A stretch of DNA of 64,000 nt from Rhodanobacter sp. A1T4 (lineage in GTDB: Bacteria > Pseudomonadota > Gammaproteobacteria > Xanthomonadales > Rhodanobacteraceae), in the NCBI RefSeq assembly GCF_014207185.1, contig NZ_JACHCP010000002.1:62001-126000 (forward strand), read 5' to 3'. Shown piece after piece: positions 18,879 to 28,987 of this stretch (positions within the stretch are counted from its first letter, which is position 1; each line of letters starts with the position of its first letter). The notes under the pieces are model-generated. The model worked only from the letters and a program-made list of their open reading frames with translations, ran no database searches and had not been told where the DNA came from. A program made the translations under genes and the position numbers.

Positions 18879-19391
18879 ATGCGCAAGAGCCTCACACTCA
18901 GCCTGGTCCTGGCGTCGGCCATGGCCCTCACCACACTCGCTGTCTCCGCTCAGCAAGGTCCTGGCGGCTGGCATGGCGGCCATGGCGGCCACGGCCATGG
19001 GCAGTTCCTGGCGCTAAGCAAGCTCAACCTGACTACGGCTCAGCAAGCCAGCATCAAACAGATTGTCCAGACCAGCTTTGCGCAGAACAAGACCCAGCGC
19101 CAGGCACTCCATCAGCAGCGCGAGGCTTTTGAAGCCCTGACTCCGGATCAGGTCGGTTACCAGGCAGCCGCCGCCAGCCTGGCTCAGGCCGAAGGCGCTG
19201 CCACCACGCAGCGTGTGCAGCAGCAGGCCGCCATCCGCACGCAGATCTATGCTGTGTTGACCACCCAGCAGAAGGCACAGTACGCCACGCTGAAGACACA
19301 GCAGCAGGCGCGCAAGGCACAGTGGGAACAGTTCAAGGCACAGAACCCGGTGTCGACCACGGCCGCCTCGACTTCATCGCAAGCGCAGTAA
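18879..19391 (+). CDS. Spy/CpxP family periplasmic protein
   Basis: Periplasmic helical protein of about 170 residues. The signal peptide ends near LAVSAQQ. A Gly/His-rich segment (GGWHGGHGGHGHG) may bind metal. Two LTxxQ-type motifs, LTTAQQ and LTTQQ, are the family hallmark. The rest is Q/A-rich amphipathic helix. Family members act as ATP-independent chaperones (Spy) or inhibit CpxA (CpxP). The divergent cpxRA operon and the CpxR box make it a Cpx regulon member. ATG at 18879 follows AAGG and is the only start that leaves a proper signal peptide. Confidence 0.85.
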   Translation: MRKSLTLSLVLASAMALTTLAVSAQQGPGGWHGGHGGHGHGQFLALSKLNLTTAQQASIKQIVQTSFAQNKTQRQALHQQREAFEALTPDQVGYQAAAASLAQAEGAATTQRVQQQAAIRTQIYAVLTTQQKAQYATLKTQQQARKAQWEQFKAQNPVSTTAASTSSQAQ

Positions 19392-19420
19392 GCTCCAATC
19401 CACTGATAGATAGTGCATTA

Positions 19421-19463
19421 CCCGATGGCACCAGCAGCAAAGCTGGCGCCATCGGGTTTTTTT
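19421..19463 (+). terminator. Rho-independent terminator of the Spy-like gene
   Basis: A 15-bp stem with one mismatch (CCCGATGGCACCAGC at 19421-19435 against 19442-19456) and a 6-base loop, followed by seven T residues (19457-19463), 30 bases after the Spy-like stop. Confidence 0.9.
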
Positions 19464-19486
19464 GAAACGAACTTAACGGTAGTCAC

Positions 19487-19657
19487 TCAGCGATAACCCC
19501 AGTGACCACCAACCCAGACATGCTGGGGAGCCCAATAGCCCGTGATCCAGACGCGCTGATGGTAAGGGCGCGGCGGCACCACGATGCAGCCGGACAATGA
19601 AAGGGCGCCGCCCATCAGGGCAGCGGAAATCAGCAGGGTAGACATGAATCGACGCAT
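19487..19657 (-). CDS. Small YXWGXW-type lipoprotein (56 aa)
   Basis: Small gene found by reading the minus strand. GGAG lies about 9 bases before the ATG. Its 56 residues begin MRRFMSTLLISAALMGGA and continue to the lipobox LSGC (cysteine 24). The mature part is rich in aromatic residues and glycine with two W-x-x-G-[YH]-W patterns (WITGYW, WVGGHW), as in YXWGXW repeat proteins. It is probably an outer-membrane-anchored peptide of unknown function, next to the Cpx envelope-stress genes. Frames of neighbouring longer ORFs here do not encode anything recognisable. Confidence 0.8.
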   Translation of the reverse strand: MRRFMSTLLISAALMGGALSLSGCIVVPPRPYHQRVWITGYWAPQHVWVGGHWGYR

Positions 19658-19777
19658 GGGAACACTCCGTGATGGGGATGTGTGCCCAGTAACGCGGTCG
19701 TGACAGCAGCCGATGACGTGCTCTCGCCTTGTCGATGGCTGTCATTCATTTGGCTAACAGTCAGCAAGGGCGGAGCC

Positions 19778-21148
19778 TTAGCCCGCTGCCAACCCAGTGA
19801 CAGTGTGGCGATAGCGTGCAGCGATGCGTTCCTCGTCGCGATGCCGGAAATCACGCACCACCCACTCGCCGCCGCACATCACGTCGCGCACCTGCGGCGT
19901 GTTTCCCGCGAACAGAAAACTGTCGATCACCGATGATGCGTCGCGTGCAGCCAGCAGCGGTGAGCTTTCGTCCAGCACCAGCAGGTCGGCGCGCGCGCCA
20001 TTGCGCAGCTCACCGATCGGCAGCCCGGATGCCTGGGCACCGCCGCTCAATGCCGCTCGCCACAGGGTTTCGCCCACGCTGGCACCAGGACGACGCGCAC
20101 CGATATTGCGATGGCGCGAGACCAGCCGCTGGCCGTATTCGAGCCAGCGCAACTCTTCCACCGGTGAGATGGAGATGTGCGAATCCGAACCGATACCAAG
20201 CCTGCCACCGGCATCGAGGTAATCCGCCAGCGGAAATAGCCCGTCGCCAAGATTCGCTTCCGTCGTGGGGCACAAGCCAGCCACCGCACCGCTGCTTGCC
20301 AGCCGGGAGGTTTCGTTATCGGTCAGATGCGTGGCGTGAACCAGGCACCAGCGCGCGTTGACGTCGGCGTTATCGAGCAGCCACTCGACCGGCCGCGCAC
20401 CGCGCAGGGCGAGGCAATCCTGTACTTCGCCGATCTGCTCAGCGACATGGATATGGATGGGACAGTTCTGCGCCGCTTTGCTGGCGAGTACTTCGCGCAT
20501 GGCATCGGGCGGCACGGCGCGCAGCGAGTGCAGTGCGATACCGACGCGCAACTGCTCGTTCTCGTATGGCTGCAGCGAATCCAGCAGACGCAGATAACTA
20601 TCCACGCTGTTGCCGAAGCGGCACTGCCGCGGCGCCAGCGCGCGACCGTCGAAACCGCCGCTCATGTAGAGCACCGGCAGCAAGGTCAGCGCTATGCCCG
20701 CCTCGCGTGCGGCCTCGATCAAAGCCAGCGACATCGCTTCTGGCTGCGCGTAAGGCATCCCATCCGGCTGATGATGCAGATAATGAAATTCGCAGACCTG
20801 GGTGTAGCCGGCCTTGAGCATTTCGACGTAGAGCTGGGCAGCAATCGCCTGCAACGCCTCCGGACTGATCGCCGCGGCAAACCCGTACATGATTTCGCGC
20901 CACGACCAGAAACTGTCGTCGATGCGGCTACGGCGTTCGGCCAGCCCAGCCATCGCGCGCTGAAACGCATGCGAGTGCAGGTTCGGCATGCCGGGCAGCA
21001 CCCACTGGCCGATCGGCTGCGGTGCGGCGTCGGTGGCAGCTGACAAATTTCCCTCGGCATCCACACCAAGGATCACATCGCTTTGCCAGCCATCCGCATG
21101 CCAGCTGCTGGCGGCGCTGTAGTTATAAATACGTGCCTCGTCGCCCAC
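19778..21148 (-). CDS. hutF: Formimidoylglutamate deiminase
   Basis: Amidohydrolase-superfamily enzyme of 456 residues converting N-formimidoyl-L-glutamate to N-formyl-L-glutamate and ammonia in the five-step histidine degradation pathway. Visible metal-site motifs are GMPNLHSHAFQRAM, HIHVAEQ, VHATHLTDNE and GIGSDSHISISPVEEL. The GTG at 21148 is the preferred start because GGAG lies 8 bases upstream; the in-frame TTG at 21175 has no ribosome site. hutI is 3.3 kb away on the other strand. Confidence 0.93.
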   Translation of the reverse strand: MGDEARIYNYSAASSWHADGWQSDVILGVDAEGNLSAATDAAPQPIGQWVLPGMPNLHSHAFQRAMAGLAERRSRIDDSFWSWREIMYGFAAAISPEALQAIAAQLYVEMLKAGYTQVCEFHYLHHQPDGMPYAQPEAMSLALIEAAREAGIALTLLPVLYMSGGFDGRALAPRQCRFGNSVDSYLRLLDSLQPYENEQLRVGIALHSLRAVPPDAMREVLASKAAQNCPIHIHVAEQIGEVQDCLALRGARPVEWLLDNADVNARWCLVHATHLTDNETSRLASSGAVAGLCPTTEANLGDGLFPLADYLDAGGRLGIGSDSHISISPVEELRWLEYGQRLVSRHRNIGARRPGASVGETLWRAALSGGAQASGLPIGELRNGARADLLVLDESSPLLAARDASSVIDSFLFAGNTPQVRDVMCGGEWVVRDFRHRDEERIAARYRHTVTGLAAG

Positions 21149-21244
21149 GGCCTTTGCTCCTGACGTAAAACTCAAGTGAGGTAAACCAAAAGTGTAACCG
21201 GCACAGTCGCTTTCACTTCACTTTACGTGCGGCATAATCCTGAA

Positions 21245-22813
21245 ATGGCCAAGAAAACCAGTGAACTCAGCCCCAAGCTCCTGCTTCGTCTGGCAACACC
21301 GGAAGACGTGCCGCAGCTGGTCGATCTCACCGCGCGCATCTATACCGCCGAATGGGGCCATTCGGCAGAAATGTTGCGCTCGCAGCAAACGCATTTCGCC
21401 GCAGGTCAGTTCGTCGTCGAATACGAAGGCAAGGTCGTCGGCTATTGCGCCACGTTCCGTATCGATGAGGCTACGGCGCTGGCGCCGCACACCTGGATGC
21501 AGATCACCGGCGGCGGTATGGGTTCGCGCCACAAACAGGACGGCGACTGGCTGTACGGCATGGAAGTGGTGGTACATCCGGATTACCGCGGCATGCGCAT
21601 CGGTCAGCGGCTGTACCAGGCGCGCAAGCGCCTGTGCATGGATCTGAAACTGCGCGGCATCGTGTTCGGCGGACGCATTCCTGGCCTGGCCAAGAGCATG
21701 CAACGTTACGGCACCGCCGAGGCGTATGTGCAAGCCGTGGTCGAGGGCAAGCGTCGTGACCTGACCCTGAGCTTTCAGCTGTCCAACGATTTCGAGGCAA
21801 TCGGCGTGCTGCGCGCTTACGCGCCCTCGGACTACGATTCATTGGGCTATGCGGTGCACATGGTCTGGCGCAATCCGCAGCTGCTCGATCACCCGGACAT
21901 GCCGTCGATTCCATCGACGCAGAACATGCCCGATTCGGTGCGCGTGGCGTCGGTGCAGTACCAGCAACGCAAGATCGGATCGTTCGAAGAATTCGCCACG
22001 CAGGTCGAATACTTCACCGATATCGCTGCCGATTACAACGCCGATTTCGTCACCTTTCCCGAGCTGATCACGCTGCAGTTGCTGTCGATCGAAAACACCG
22101 AGCTGTCGCCGGTCGAATCGATCCGAAAGCTGAGTCAGTACACGCCGCAGGTGAAAGAGTTGTTTGGCCGTCTGGCCGTCCACTACAACATCAACATCAT
22201 CGCCGGCACGCACCCCACCGAACAGGCCAACGGCGACATCCACAACGTCTGTTATGTGTGCCTGCGCGATGGCTCGATTCACGAGCGCGAAAAGCTGCAC
22301 CCCACTCCCAGCGAACGCACCGTCTGGAGCATCACCGGCGGCGATACAGCGGCCACGGTGCAAACCGACTGCGGTCCGATCGGCGTGATGATCTGCTACG
22401 ACTCGGAATTTCCGGAAGTGGCGCGTCACCTCACCGACCAGGGTGCGCTGATCCTGTTCGTGCCGTTCTGTACCGACGTGCGCGAAGGCTACCTGCGCGT
22501 GCGCTACTGCTCGCAGGCACGGGCAATCGAAAACCAGTGTTACGTGGTGCTGTCGGGCAACGTCGGCAACCTGCCCGGCGTCAACAACTTCGACATCCAG
22601 TATGGCCAGAGCTGCATCCTGACGCCCAGCGATTTTCCGTTCGCGCGCGACGGCATTGCCGCAGACTCCACCCCGAATATCGAAACCGTGCTGTTTGCCG
22701 ATCTGCGGCTGGAGAGTCTGGCGCGCGCGCGCAACGCCGGCGCGGTACAGAACCTGAAAGATCGCCGCTTCGATCTTTACGAGATGCGCTGGCACACCAA
22801 GCCGCGAACCTGA
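21245..22813 (+). CDS. GNAT acetyltransferase / carbon-nitrogen hydrolase fusion
   Basis: Two-domain enzyme of 522 residues. Residues ~10-215 are a GNAT fold (LRLATPEDVPQLVDLTARIY, then VVVHPDYRGMRIGQRLYQARK for acetyl-CoA binding). Residues ~235-515 are a nitrilase-superfamily amidase with the triad glutamate in TFPELITLQ, lysine in REKLHPTPSE and cysteine in VMICYDSEFPEVAR. Such fusions are known in many bacteria, but their substrate is not established. It sits between hutF and hutI, so an N-acyl or amide intermediate of amino acid metabolism is conceivable. ATG at 21245 fits the family N-terminus. Confidence 0.9.
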   Translation: MAKKTSELSPKLLLRLATPEDVPQLVDLTARIYTAEWGHSAEMLRSQQTHFAAGQFVVEYEGKVVGYCATFRIDEATALAPHTWMQITGGGMGSRHKQDGDWLYGMEVVVHPDYRGMRIGQRLYQARKRLCMDLKLRGIVFGGRIPGLAKSMQRYGTAEAYVQAVVEGKRRDLTLSFQLSNDFEAIGVLRAYAPSDYDSLGYAVHMVWRNPQLLDHPDMPSIPSTQNMPDSVRVASVQYQQRKIGSFEEFATQVEYFTDIAADYNADFVTFPELITLQLLSIENTELSPVESIRKLSQYTPQVKELFGRLAVHYNINIIAGTHPTEQANGDIHNVCYVCLRDGSIHEREKLHPTPSERTVWSITGGDTAATVQTDCGPIGVMICYDSEFPEVARHLTDQGALILFVPFCTDVREGYLRVRYCSQARAIENQCYVVLSGNVGNLPGVNNFDIQYGQSCILTPSDFPFARDGIAADSTPNIETVLFADLRLESLARARNAGAVQNLKDRRFDLYEMRWHTKPRT

Positions 22814-22863
22814 CTGCAGCCTGACACTCGGCCTGCCTCGGCAAGGTCTGCAATAATCACCGG

Positions 22864-24438
22864 ATGACTGACCTCACTCCGCCCCACTCGAATCTATCTG
22901 ACCGGGGCGAGGCCAATCAGGCCCCTTACATGACGAAATCATCCAACCCCCGGCTGCAGGCGGTGCTGGGCCACGAGTTCTTTGCGCCACAGCAGTGGAA
23001 GCGACGCATCGCTCTGTGGGCCGGTGCCCTGCTGGTGGCGCTGGCGGCGATCGTGTTTGCCAAGGCGAGCGACTGGTCGTACCACCTGTTTCAGCAGATC
23101 CTCACGCACGGTATCTGGATTCCGTTGATCCTCACACCGGTGGTGTTCGCACTGCTGGCCTGGGTCACCGAGGGCAAGCTGCGCGCCACGCGCGGCAGCG
23201 GTATTCCGCAAGTCATCGCCACCCTGCATATCGAGGATGAGGGCTTTCGCCAGCGCATGCTGACTCTGCCGATTGCTGCGGGCAAGATGATCCTCACCCT
23301 CGTTGCACTGGCCGTTGGCGCCTCGATCGGCCGCGAAGGCCCGACCGTGCACGTGGGTGCCGGCATCTTCTATTCGCTGGGCAAACGCTTTGGTTTCGAT
23401 GATCCCAAGGCGGCCTCGCGCTTCATTCTCGCCGGCGGTGCTGCCGGTATCGCAGCGGCCTTCAATACGCCGCTGGCCGGTGTGGTATTCGCCATCGAGG
23501 AATTGGCTGGCACGTTCGAGCATCGTTTCAGCGGTCTGCTGCTCACCGCGGTAATTGTCGGTGGCGTGGTGTCGCTGGGCATCATGGGCAATTACGCCTA
23601 CTTCGGCCGGGTAGAAACCCTGCTGCCGCTGGGCCACGCGTGGCTGGCCGTACTGTGGTGCGGTGTGATCTGCGGGCTGCTCGGTGGGCTGTTCGCCCGC
23701 CTTATTCTGCTCAGCCGCAATGGCCCGCTGGCTTATATCGGCCGGCTGCGAGCGCGTGGCCCCGTATTGTTTGCCGGTAGCTGCGGGCTTGCCTTGGCGG
23801 TCATCGGCGTGCTCTCGCACAACACGGTCTACGGCACGGGCTACGACCAGGCCCGTGCCTTCGTGCAGGAATCGGTGGTCACACCCGGCCAGACCTTCGG
23901 CATCGCCAAGCTGCTGGCCAACGTGGTGTCGTATTGGGCCGGCATCCCCGGCGGCATCTTTTCGCCAGCCCTTGCGGTGGGTGCCGGTATCGGCCACAAC
24001 ATCGCCACGTTTCTGCCCAGCGTGCCGGCCGCGTCGGTCGTATTGCTCGGCATGAGTGCGTATCTGTCGGGCGTGACCGGCGCGCCGCTGACCTCTGCAG
24101 TGATCGCGATGGAGCTGACCGACAACCAGGACATGGTGATCCCGATCATGGCTGCCTGCCTGCTGGCACGCGCTGCGGCTTCGCTGTTCTGCCCCACGCC
24201 GGTCTACAAGGATTTTGCCGAACGCATGGTGCAGGATTTCGAAAAGCAGCAGGCCGCCCAGGCTGAAACCAGCCAGAACGCGGGGCCTGAAGATGAGGTC
24301 ATGCAACACGTCGGCAACACCACCGCCTTCGACGAACCGGCCGGACCGGTTGCCGACGAACCAGTTGATGACGAGCCGACAGATCTCGACTCCGACGGCG
24401 AAGAGCCACCCGGCAAAACACCACCCAACGCAACCTGA
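22864..24438 (+). CDS. clcA: ClC-type chloride/proton antiporter
   Basis: ClC protein of 524 residues with the three selectivity motifs: [17 protein letters not shown] (gating glutamate) and [14 protein letters not shown]. The internal proton glutamate is retained in FAIEEL, and the Cl-coordinating tyrosine probably in PTPVYKDF, so it should be an exchanger rather than a channel. The last ~60 residues form an acidic, low-complexity cytoplasmic tail ([16 protein letters not shown]) unlike E. coli ClcA. A second start, ATG 22930, would remove 22 polar residues. Confidence 0.92.
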   Translation: MTDLTPPHSNLSDRGEANQAPYMTKSSNPRLQAVLGHEFFAPQQWKRRIALWAGALLVALAAIVFAKASDWSYHLFQQILTHGIWIPLILTPVVFALLAWVTEGKLRATRGSGIPQVIATLHIEDEGFRQRMLTLPIAAGKMILTLVALAVGASIGREGPTVHVGAGIFYSLGKRFGFDDPKAASRFILAGGAAGIAAAFNTPLAGVVFAIEELAGTFEHRFSGLLLTAVIVGGVVSLGIMGNYAYFGRVETLLPLGHAWLAVLWCGVICGLLGGLFARLILLSRNGPLAYIGRLRARGPVLFAGSCGLALAVIGVLSHNTVYGTGYDQARAFVQESVVTPGQTFGIAKLLANVVSYWAGIPGGIFSPALAVGAGIGHNIATFLPSVPAASVVLLGMSAYLSGVTGAPLTSAVIAMELTDNQDMVIPIMAACLLARAAASLFCPTPVYKDFAERMVQDFEKQQAAQAETSQNAGPEDEVMQHVGNTTAFDEPAGPVADEPVDDEPTDLDSDGEEPPGKTPPNAT

Positions 24439-24461
24439 GGCCATCAAGGAGCCTGCGAAAC

Positions 24462-25697
24462 ATGAGCACGCCACGCTGGGATCGACTGCTGATGAATGCC
24501 ACGCTGGCGACGTTTGTCGGCGACGCACCGTGCGGCCTGATCGAACGCGGTGCCATCGCGATCCATCGTGGCCGCATCGCCTGGGTCGGGCGCGTGGACG
24601 CTTTACCGGCGGCGCCCGACACACTGGCTGCGATCGTGGATTCACTCGATGGCGCGCTGGTCACGCCTGGTTTGGTCGACTGCCACACGCATCTGGTATT
24701 TGCCGGCGATCGCGCCCACGAGTTCGATCTGCGCTTGAATGGTGCCAGCTATGAGGACATTGCGCGGGCTGGCGGCGGCATCATATCCAGCGTCACGGCC
24801 ACGCGCGGCGCTTCGGAAGAGCAGCTATACGCGCAGTCGCTGCCGCGCGCCCTGGCCCTGCTCGCCGACGGCGTGACCACGTTGGAAATCAAATCCGGCT
24901 ACGGGCTGAATCTGGATGGCGAACGCCGCATGTTGCGCGTCGCCCGACGCCTGGGGCGTGAGCTTGGCATGACGGTGCGTACCAGCTTCCTCGGCCTGCA
25001 CGCGCTGCCGCCCGAGTACAAGGATCGGCGCGACGATTACGTCACGCTGGTATGCGACGAGATCCTGCCGACACTGGCGGCGGAAAAGCTGGTCGACGCG
25101 GTCGATGCATTCTGCGAATCGATCGGTTTCAGCCATGCGGAAACCCGTCGCCTGTTCGAACGCGCCAAACAGCTCGGCCTGCCGGTGAAGCTGCATGCCG
25201 AACAATTGTCCGATCTGCATGGTGCCGCGCTCGTGGCTGAATATGGTGGCCTTTCTGCCGACCATCTGGAGCACCTCAGCGAGTCCGGCATTGCAGCCAT
25301 GGCTGCCGCCGGCACCGTCGCGGTGCTGCTTCCCGGCGCATTCTACGCGCTGCGCGAAACGAAATTGCCGCCAGTCGAACAGCTACGCAAGCATGCTGTA
25401 GCAATGGCGATTGCCACCGACTGCAACCCCGGCACCTCGCCGCTGCTGTCGCTGCGGCTGGCCGCCGGCATGGGCTGCACACTGTTTCGGCTGACGCCCG
25501 AAGAGGCGCTGCGCGGCGTGACTGTCAACGCCGCACGTGCGCTCGGCCTCGCCGATCGTGGCACGCTGGCGGTCGATCAGCGTGCCGATCTCGTTGTGTG
25601 GAATGCGCGTCAGCCGGCTGAACTCTGTTACTGGATCGGCGGTAATTTGGTGCGTCAGGTCTGGCTTGGCGGCGAGCCGGTTGCGACTACGACCTGA
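24462..25697 (+). CDS. hutI: Imidazolonepropionase
   Basis: Amidohydrolase of 411 residues cleaving imidazolone-5-propionate to formimidoylglutamate in histidine catabolism; HutF in this window acts on its product. Motifs: [43 protein letters not shown] and [18 protein letters not shown] lies upstream of the ATG. hutH, hutU and hutG are not in the window. Confidence 0.96.
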   Translation: MSTPRWDRLLMNATLATFVGDAPCGLIERGAIAIHRGRIAWVGRVDALPAAPDTLAAIVDSLDGALVTPGLVDCHTHLVFAGDRAHEFDLRLNGASYEDIARAGGGIISSVTATRGASEEQLYAQSLPRALALLADGVTTLEIKSGYGLNLDGERRMLRVARRLGRELGMTVRTSFLGLHALPPEYKDRRDDYVTLVCDEILPTLAAEKLVDAVDAFCESIGFSHAETRRLFERAKQLGLPVKLHAEQLSDLHGAALVAEYGGLSADHLEHLSESGIAAMAAAGTVAVLLPGAFYALRETKLPPVEQLRKHAVAMAIATDCNPGTSPLLSLRLAAGMGCTLFRLTPEEALRGVTVNAARALGLADRGTLAVDQRADLVVWNARQPAELCYWIGGNLVRQVWLGGEPVATTT

Positions 25698-25727
25698 TCT
25701 CGACTACCCAAGTCACTGCCCCGACTT

Positions 25728-26720
25728 TCAGGGCTTGATACCCGGGCGCAACCGCACAATACGTTCGACCAACGCCGCGTAGAACGTCTTCGGCAGATCG
25801 GCACGTACAGGCACTCGCCACCAGTCGGCTTTGGCGAAGCGCTGGCACTTCACCGCGTCCTTGTCGGTCATCAGCACAGGCAAACCATCAGCAAAATCCA
25901 GATCCGCAGGTACAAACTGATGATGATCGGCGAAGGCATGATCGATCACATCGATACCGACTTCGCGCAGGCTGTCGAAGAAACGCCGTGGATTGCCAAT
26001 CGCCGCGACCGCGTGGACGCATTGCCCTGCGAACGCTGCAAGCGACTGGCGTCGACCATCACTCAGCGACACGATGTCGCCACCGCGCAGTTGCATCGGG
26101 TACTCGCCGTCGGCTGCGATGCCGCCGTTGCATACACGCAAATCCACGCGCTGCAATCGACGCATCGGTTCGCGCAAGGGACCGGATGGCAATAGCCGCC
26201 CGTTACCGAAGCGGCGAACGCCATCGATCACGCAGATTTCCACATCACGTGCCAACCGATAATGTTGCAAGCCGTCGTCGGCGATAACCACATTGCAGCC
26301 CGCGTCGAGCAGCAGTCGAGCTGCCGCTGGACGATCGCGCCCGACGGCCACCGGCACGCCGCTGACGCGGATCAGACAAGGCTCATCGCCTACCTGCGCC
26401 GGATCGGGCGCATCCCCCAGCAGCAGTGGCTCGCGCTGACTGCCGCCGTAGCCACGACTGACGACGCCCGGTCGATAGCCGCGATCGCGCAAGGCTTCGA
26501 CCACGGCGATGGTCAGTGGCGTCTTGCCAGTGCCACCGACGCTCAGGTTACCGATCACGATAACGGGGGCTGGCAAAACCACGCTGCGTCTGACGCCTGA
26601 CTGATAGAGCCATCCGCGCAGCCGGATCGCGGCGCCGTATATATTGGATAGCGGGCTGGCCCACCATGGTGCGAGGCCGTTACCGTACCAGGCTGATTCG
26701 AGTGTATCGATCAGCGCCAT
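25728..26720 (-). CDS. lpxK: Tetraacyldisaccharide 4'-kinase
   Basis: LpxK of 330 residues, phosphorylating the disaccharide-1-phosphate precursor to lipid IVA at the inner membrane. An N-terminal membrane-associated helix is followed by P-loop VGNLSVGGTGKTPLT; SRGYGG and the conserved DDGLQHYRL motif are present. It follows msbA by 8 bases, the usual msbA-lpxK arrangement for lipid A synthesis and export. Confidence 0.96.
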   Translation of the reverse strand: MALIDTLESAWYGNGLAPWWASPLSNIYGAAIRLRGWLYQSGVRRSVVLPAPVIVIGNLSVGGTGKTPLTIAVVEALRDRGYRPGVVSRGYGGSQREPLLLGDAPDPAQVGDEPCLIRVSGVPVAVGRDRPAAARLLLDAGCNVVIADDGLQHYRLARDVEICVIDGVRRFGNGRLLPSGPLREPMRRLQRVDLRVCNGGIAADGEYPMQLRGGDIVSLSDGRRQSLAAFAGQCVHAVAAIGNPRRFFDSLREVGIDVIDHAFADHHQFVPADLDFADGLPVLMTDKDAVKCQRFAKADWWRVPVRADLPKTFYAALVERIVRLRPGIKP

Positions 26721-26728
26721 GGAGAGCC

Positions 26729-28546
26729 TCAGATGCCCGCAGGCTGACTAACGGATTCGCCTGCCTGATCGCTGCTTTGATCGACCGTTTGATCGTGAAA
26801 CTGCATCCGATGCAGCGCCGCATAGTGACCGCCCAGCGCGATCAGTTCGGCATGCGTACCACGCTCGACGATGCGGCCCTGATCCATCACCGCGATCTGG
26901 TCGGCGTGCTCGATGGTGGATAGACGATGCGCGATCACAACGGTCGTGCGGTCCTTCATCAGTCGCTGCAGCGCCTGTTGGATCAACCGCTCGGACTCGG
27001 TATCCAGCGCGCTGGTCGCTTCGTCCAGCACCAGGATCGGGGCATTCTTGAGGATCGCGCGCGCAATCGCGATGCGCTGACGCTGGCCACCGGACAACAT
27101 GTTTCCGCTCTGCCCGATCTGCGTCTGCAAACCCTGTGGCATACGCGAAATGAATTCCATCGCATTGGCAGCTTCAGCTGCCGCGACGATGTCTGCTTCG
27201 CTGGAGCCGGCGAGTTCGCCGTAGGCGATGTTGTCCGCGACGGTGCCATCGAACAACACAACGCTCTGGCCAACCCACGCAATCTGCCGGCGCAACGAGG
27301 CGAGCTGATAATTTTCGTAGTTCTCGCCGTCTAGAAGGATACGTCCGTGACTTGGCGCATAGAACCTTGGCAGCAGGCTGACAAGACTGCTCTTGCCACT
27401 GCCTGATCGACCAACGAGTGCCGTGACTTTTCCTGCCGCGCAATGCAGATCAACGCCGCCAAGCGCCTCAGCCTGCCCGCGCGGATAAACCAGTTTCACG
27501 CTTTCAAACAAAATGTCGCCGTGTGCCCGGTCCATCACTCGTGTCCCGAGATCAGGCTCTGGTGGCATATCGATGATCGCAAACAGATCCTGAGCTGCCA
27601 CAAGCCCGCGCTGCATGTTCGGCTGCACGCTGGTGAGTCGTTTCAATGATGGGAGAATCGCGCCCATCGCAATCAATAATGAGGCGAACACACCTGGCGT
27701 CATCGAATTGATCATCGACGGTCGCGTCGCCATGAAGACGAGCACGGCCAGGGCCATCGCCGCGACGGCCTGCACTGTCGAACTCGACAGCGCATTAATG
27801 GACGAAACCTTCAGATTAAGCCGCCGGGTGGATTGCGCCACGGCGGCAAATCGCGCGCTTTCGTAGTTCTGCCCACCGTAGATTTTCACTTCGCGGTGAG
27901 CATTGACGGTTTCCTCGACGGCACCAGTGATTGTTCCCATCGTGCCCTGGATACGACGGCTGATTTTGCGATAACGGCGACTCACCACCGTAGCCACCAG
28001 GGCAATTGCCGGTACCATGACCAGCAGCGCCAGCGTCAGATACGCACTGTTCCATAGCATCACACCAAGCATGCCCACGATTGTGAGGCTGTCGGTCACA
28101 GCAACCTTCAATGCATCGGATGATGCTTGGGCAACCTGCTCGGAGGTATAGGTAATCCGTGCAATCTGTTGACCAGACGCTTCGTTCCCAAAAAATGCCG
28201 CCGTCATGCGCAAATACGCATCGAAAACTTCGACCCGGATGGTTTGCACCACGCTACGACCAACATAAGCCGTACCGTAATCGGCCCAATACGTGCCCAC
28301 ACCACGGAAAATGAAAATGCCAACGATCCAGATTGGCATCCAAAAAATGACCGAAGGATCTTTCTGCTGAAACAGATTATCCAGCAGCGGCTTGATCAGC
28401 CTCGTGAAGAGCGTAAGGCAGCCAGCGTCGACTGCCATGCCCAATAGCGCCAGGCATCCGATAAACCAATGAGGCCGCGTGTACTGCAGAAGCCGCCGGT
28501 AAATCTTGAACAAAGAATCACTCGCGTGATTGCTAGCGTCCGTCAT
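26729..28546 (-). CDS. msbA: Lipid A export ATP-binding/permease protein
   Basis: ABC half-transporter of 605 residues, flipping lipid A-core across the inner membrane. Six transmembrane helices occupy residues ~25-310. The nucleotide-binding domain has Walker A GRSGSGKSS, signature LSGGQRQRIAIARA, Walker B PILVLDEATSALD and an H-loop in VIAHRLSTIE. ATGA overlap with exbD and close spacing to lpxK indicate an exbB-exbD-msbA-lpxK operon. Confidence 0.95.
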   Translation of the reverse strand: MTDASNHASDSLFKIYRRLLQYTRPHWFIGCLALLGMAVDAGCLTLFTRLIKPLLDNLFQQKDPSVIFWMPIWIVGIFIFRGVGTYWADYGTAYVGRSVVQTIRVEVFDAYLRMTAAFFGNEASGQQIARITYTSEQVAQASSDALKVAVTDSLTIVGMLGVMLWNSAYLTLALLVMVPAIALVATVVSRRYRKISRRIQGTMGTITGAVEETVNAHREVKIYGGQNYESARFAAVAQSTRRLNLKVSSINALSSSTVQAVAAMALAVLVFMATRPSMINSMTPGVFASLLIAMGAILPSLKRLTSVQPNMQRGLVAAQDLFAIIDMPPEPDLGTRVMDRAHGDILFESVKLVYPRGQAEALGGVDLHCAAGKVTALVGRSGSGKSSLVSLLPRFYAPSHGRILLDGENYENYQLASLRRQIAWVGQSVVLFDGTVADNIAYGELAGSSEADIVAAAEAANAMEFISRMPQGLQTQIGQSGNMLSGGQRQRIAIARAILKNAPILVLDEATSALDTESERLIQQALQRLMKDRTTVVIAHRLSTIEHADQIAVMDQGRIVERGTHAELIALGGHYAALHRMQFHDQTVDQSSDQAGESVSQPAGI

Positions 28547-28977
28547 TTCGAATCATCCGCCGGCTGCGTCGGCGTGGTGGCGATCGACAGCTTGGTAAAG
28601 CCCAGCTGGCCCAGCGCGTCCATCGCGGTCACCACGTTCTGATGTGCTGTCATGCCATCGGCACGAATGGTGACCTGGCGATCGCGGTCGGTACCGGCGA
28701 TGCGTTCGATGGTCTGCTTGAGCGGCTCGATGCCCTCGCCCATCACTTCATCGCTGCCGACATAGAACTTGCCATCGCGGTCGACCACGATGGTCAACGC
28801 TGGCGCGTTGGTATCGTGATCTTGCGAGCTGGCCCTGGGCAGCGTCACCTGCAGATGCGTGTGCTGTACGAAGGTGCTGGTGAGGACAAAGAACATCAAC
28901 AGGGTCAGCAGCACGTCGATCAACGGAATCACGTTGATCTCGAAATCGTCCTGACGGCGGTCGTTACCAATACGCAT
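28543..28977 (-). CDS. exbD: ExbD/TolR family biopolymer transport protein
   Basis: Protein of 144 residues with one N-terminal membrane helix (VIPLIDVLLTLLMFFVLTS), whose aspartate is the conserved proton-path residue, and a periplasmic domain. Partner of the ExbB-like protein encoded 10 bases upstream. The pair next to msbA is typical of Xanthomonadales and related proteobacteria. Without a nearby TonB or TolA gene, TolR and ExbD cannot be fully told apart. Confidence 0.88.
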   Translation of the reverse strand: MRIGNDRRQDDFEINVIPLIDVLLTLLMFFVLTSTFVQHTHLQVTLPRASSQDHDTNAPALTIVVDRDGKFYVGSDEVMGEGIEPLKQTIERIAGTDRDRQVTIRADGMTAHQNVVTAMDALGQLGFTKLSIATTPTQPADDSK

Positions 28978-28987
28978 CGTCGTGCGC

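Noticed and set aside
22939..24645. 568-codon minus-strand frame over clcA
   Set aside because: Antisense to a ClC gene with all motifs; R/H/G-rich composition and no domain.
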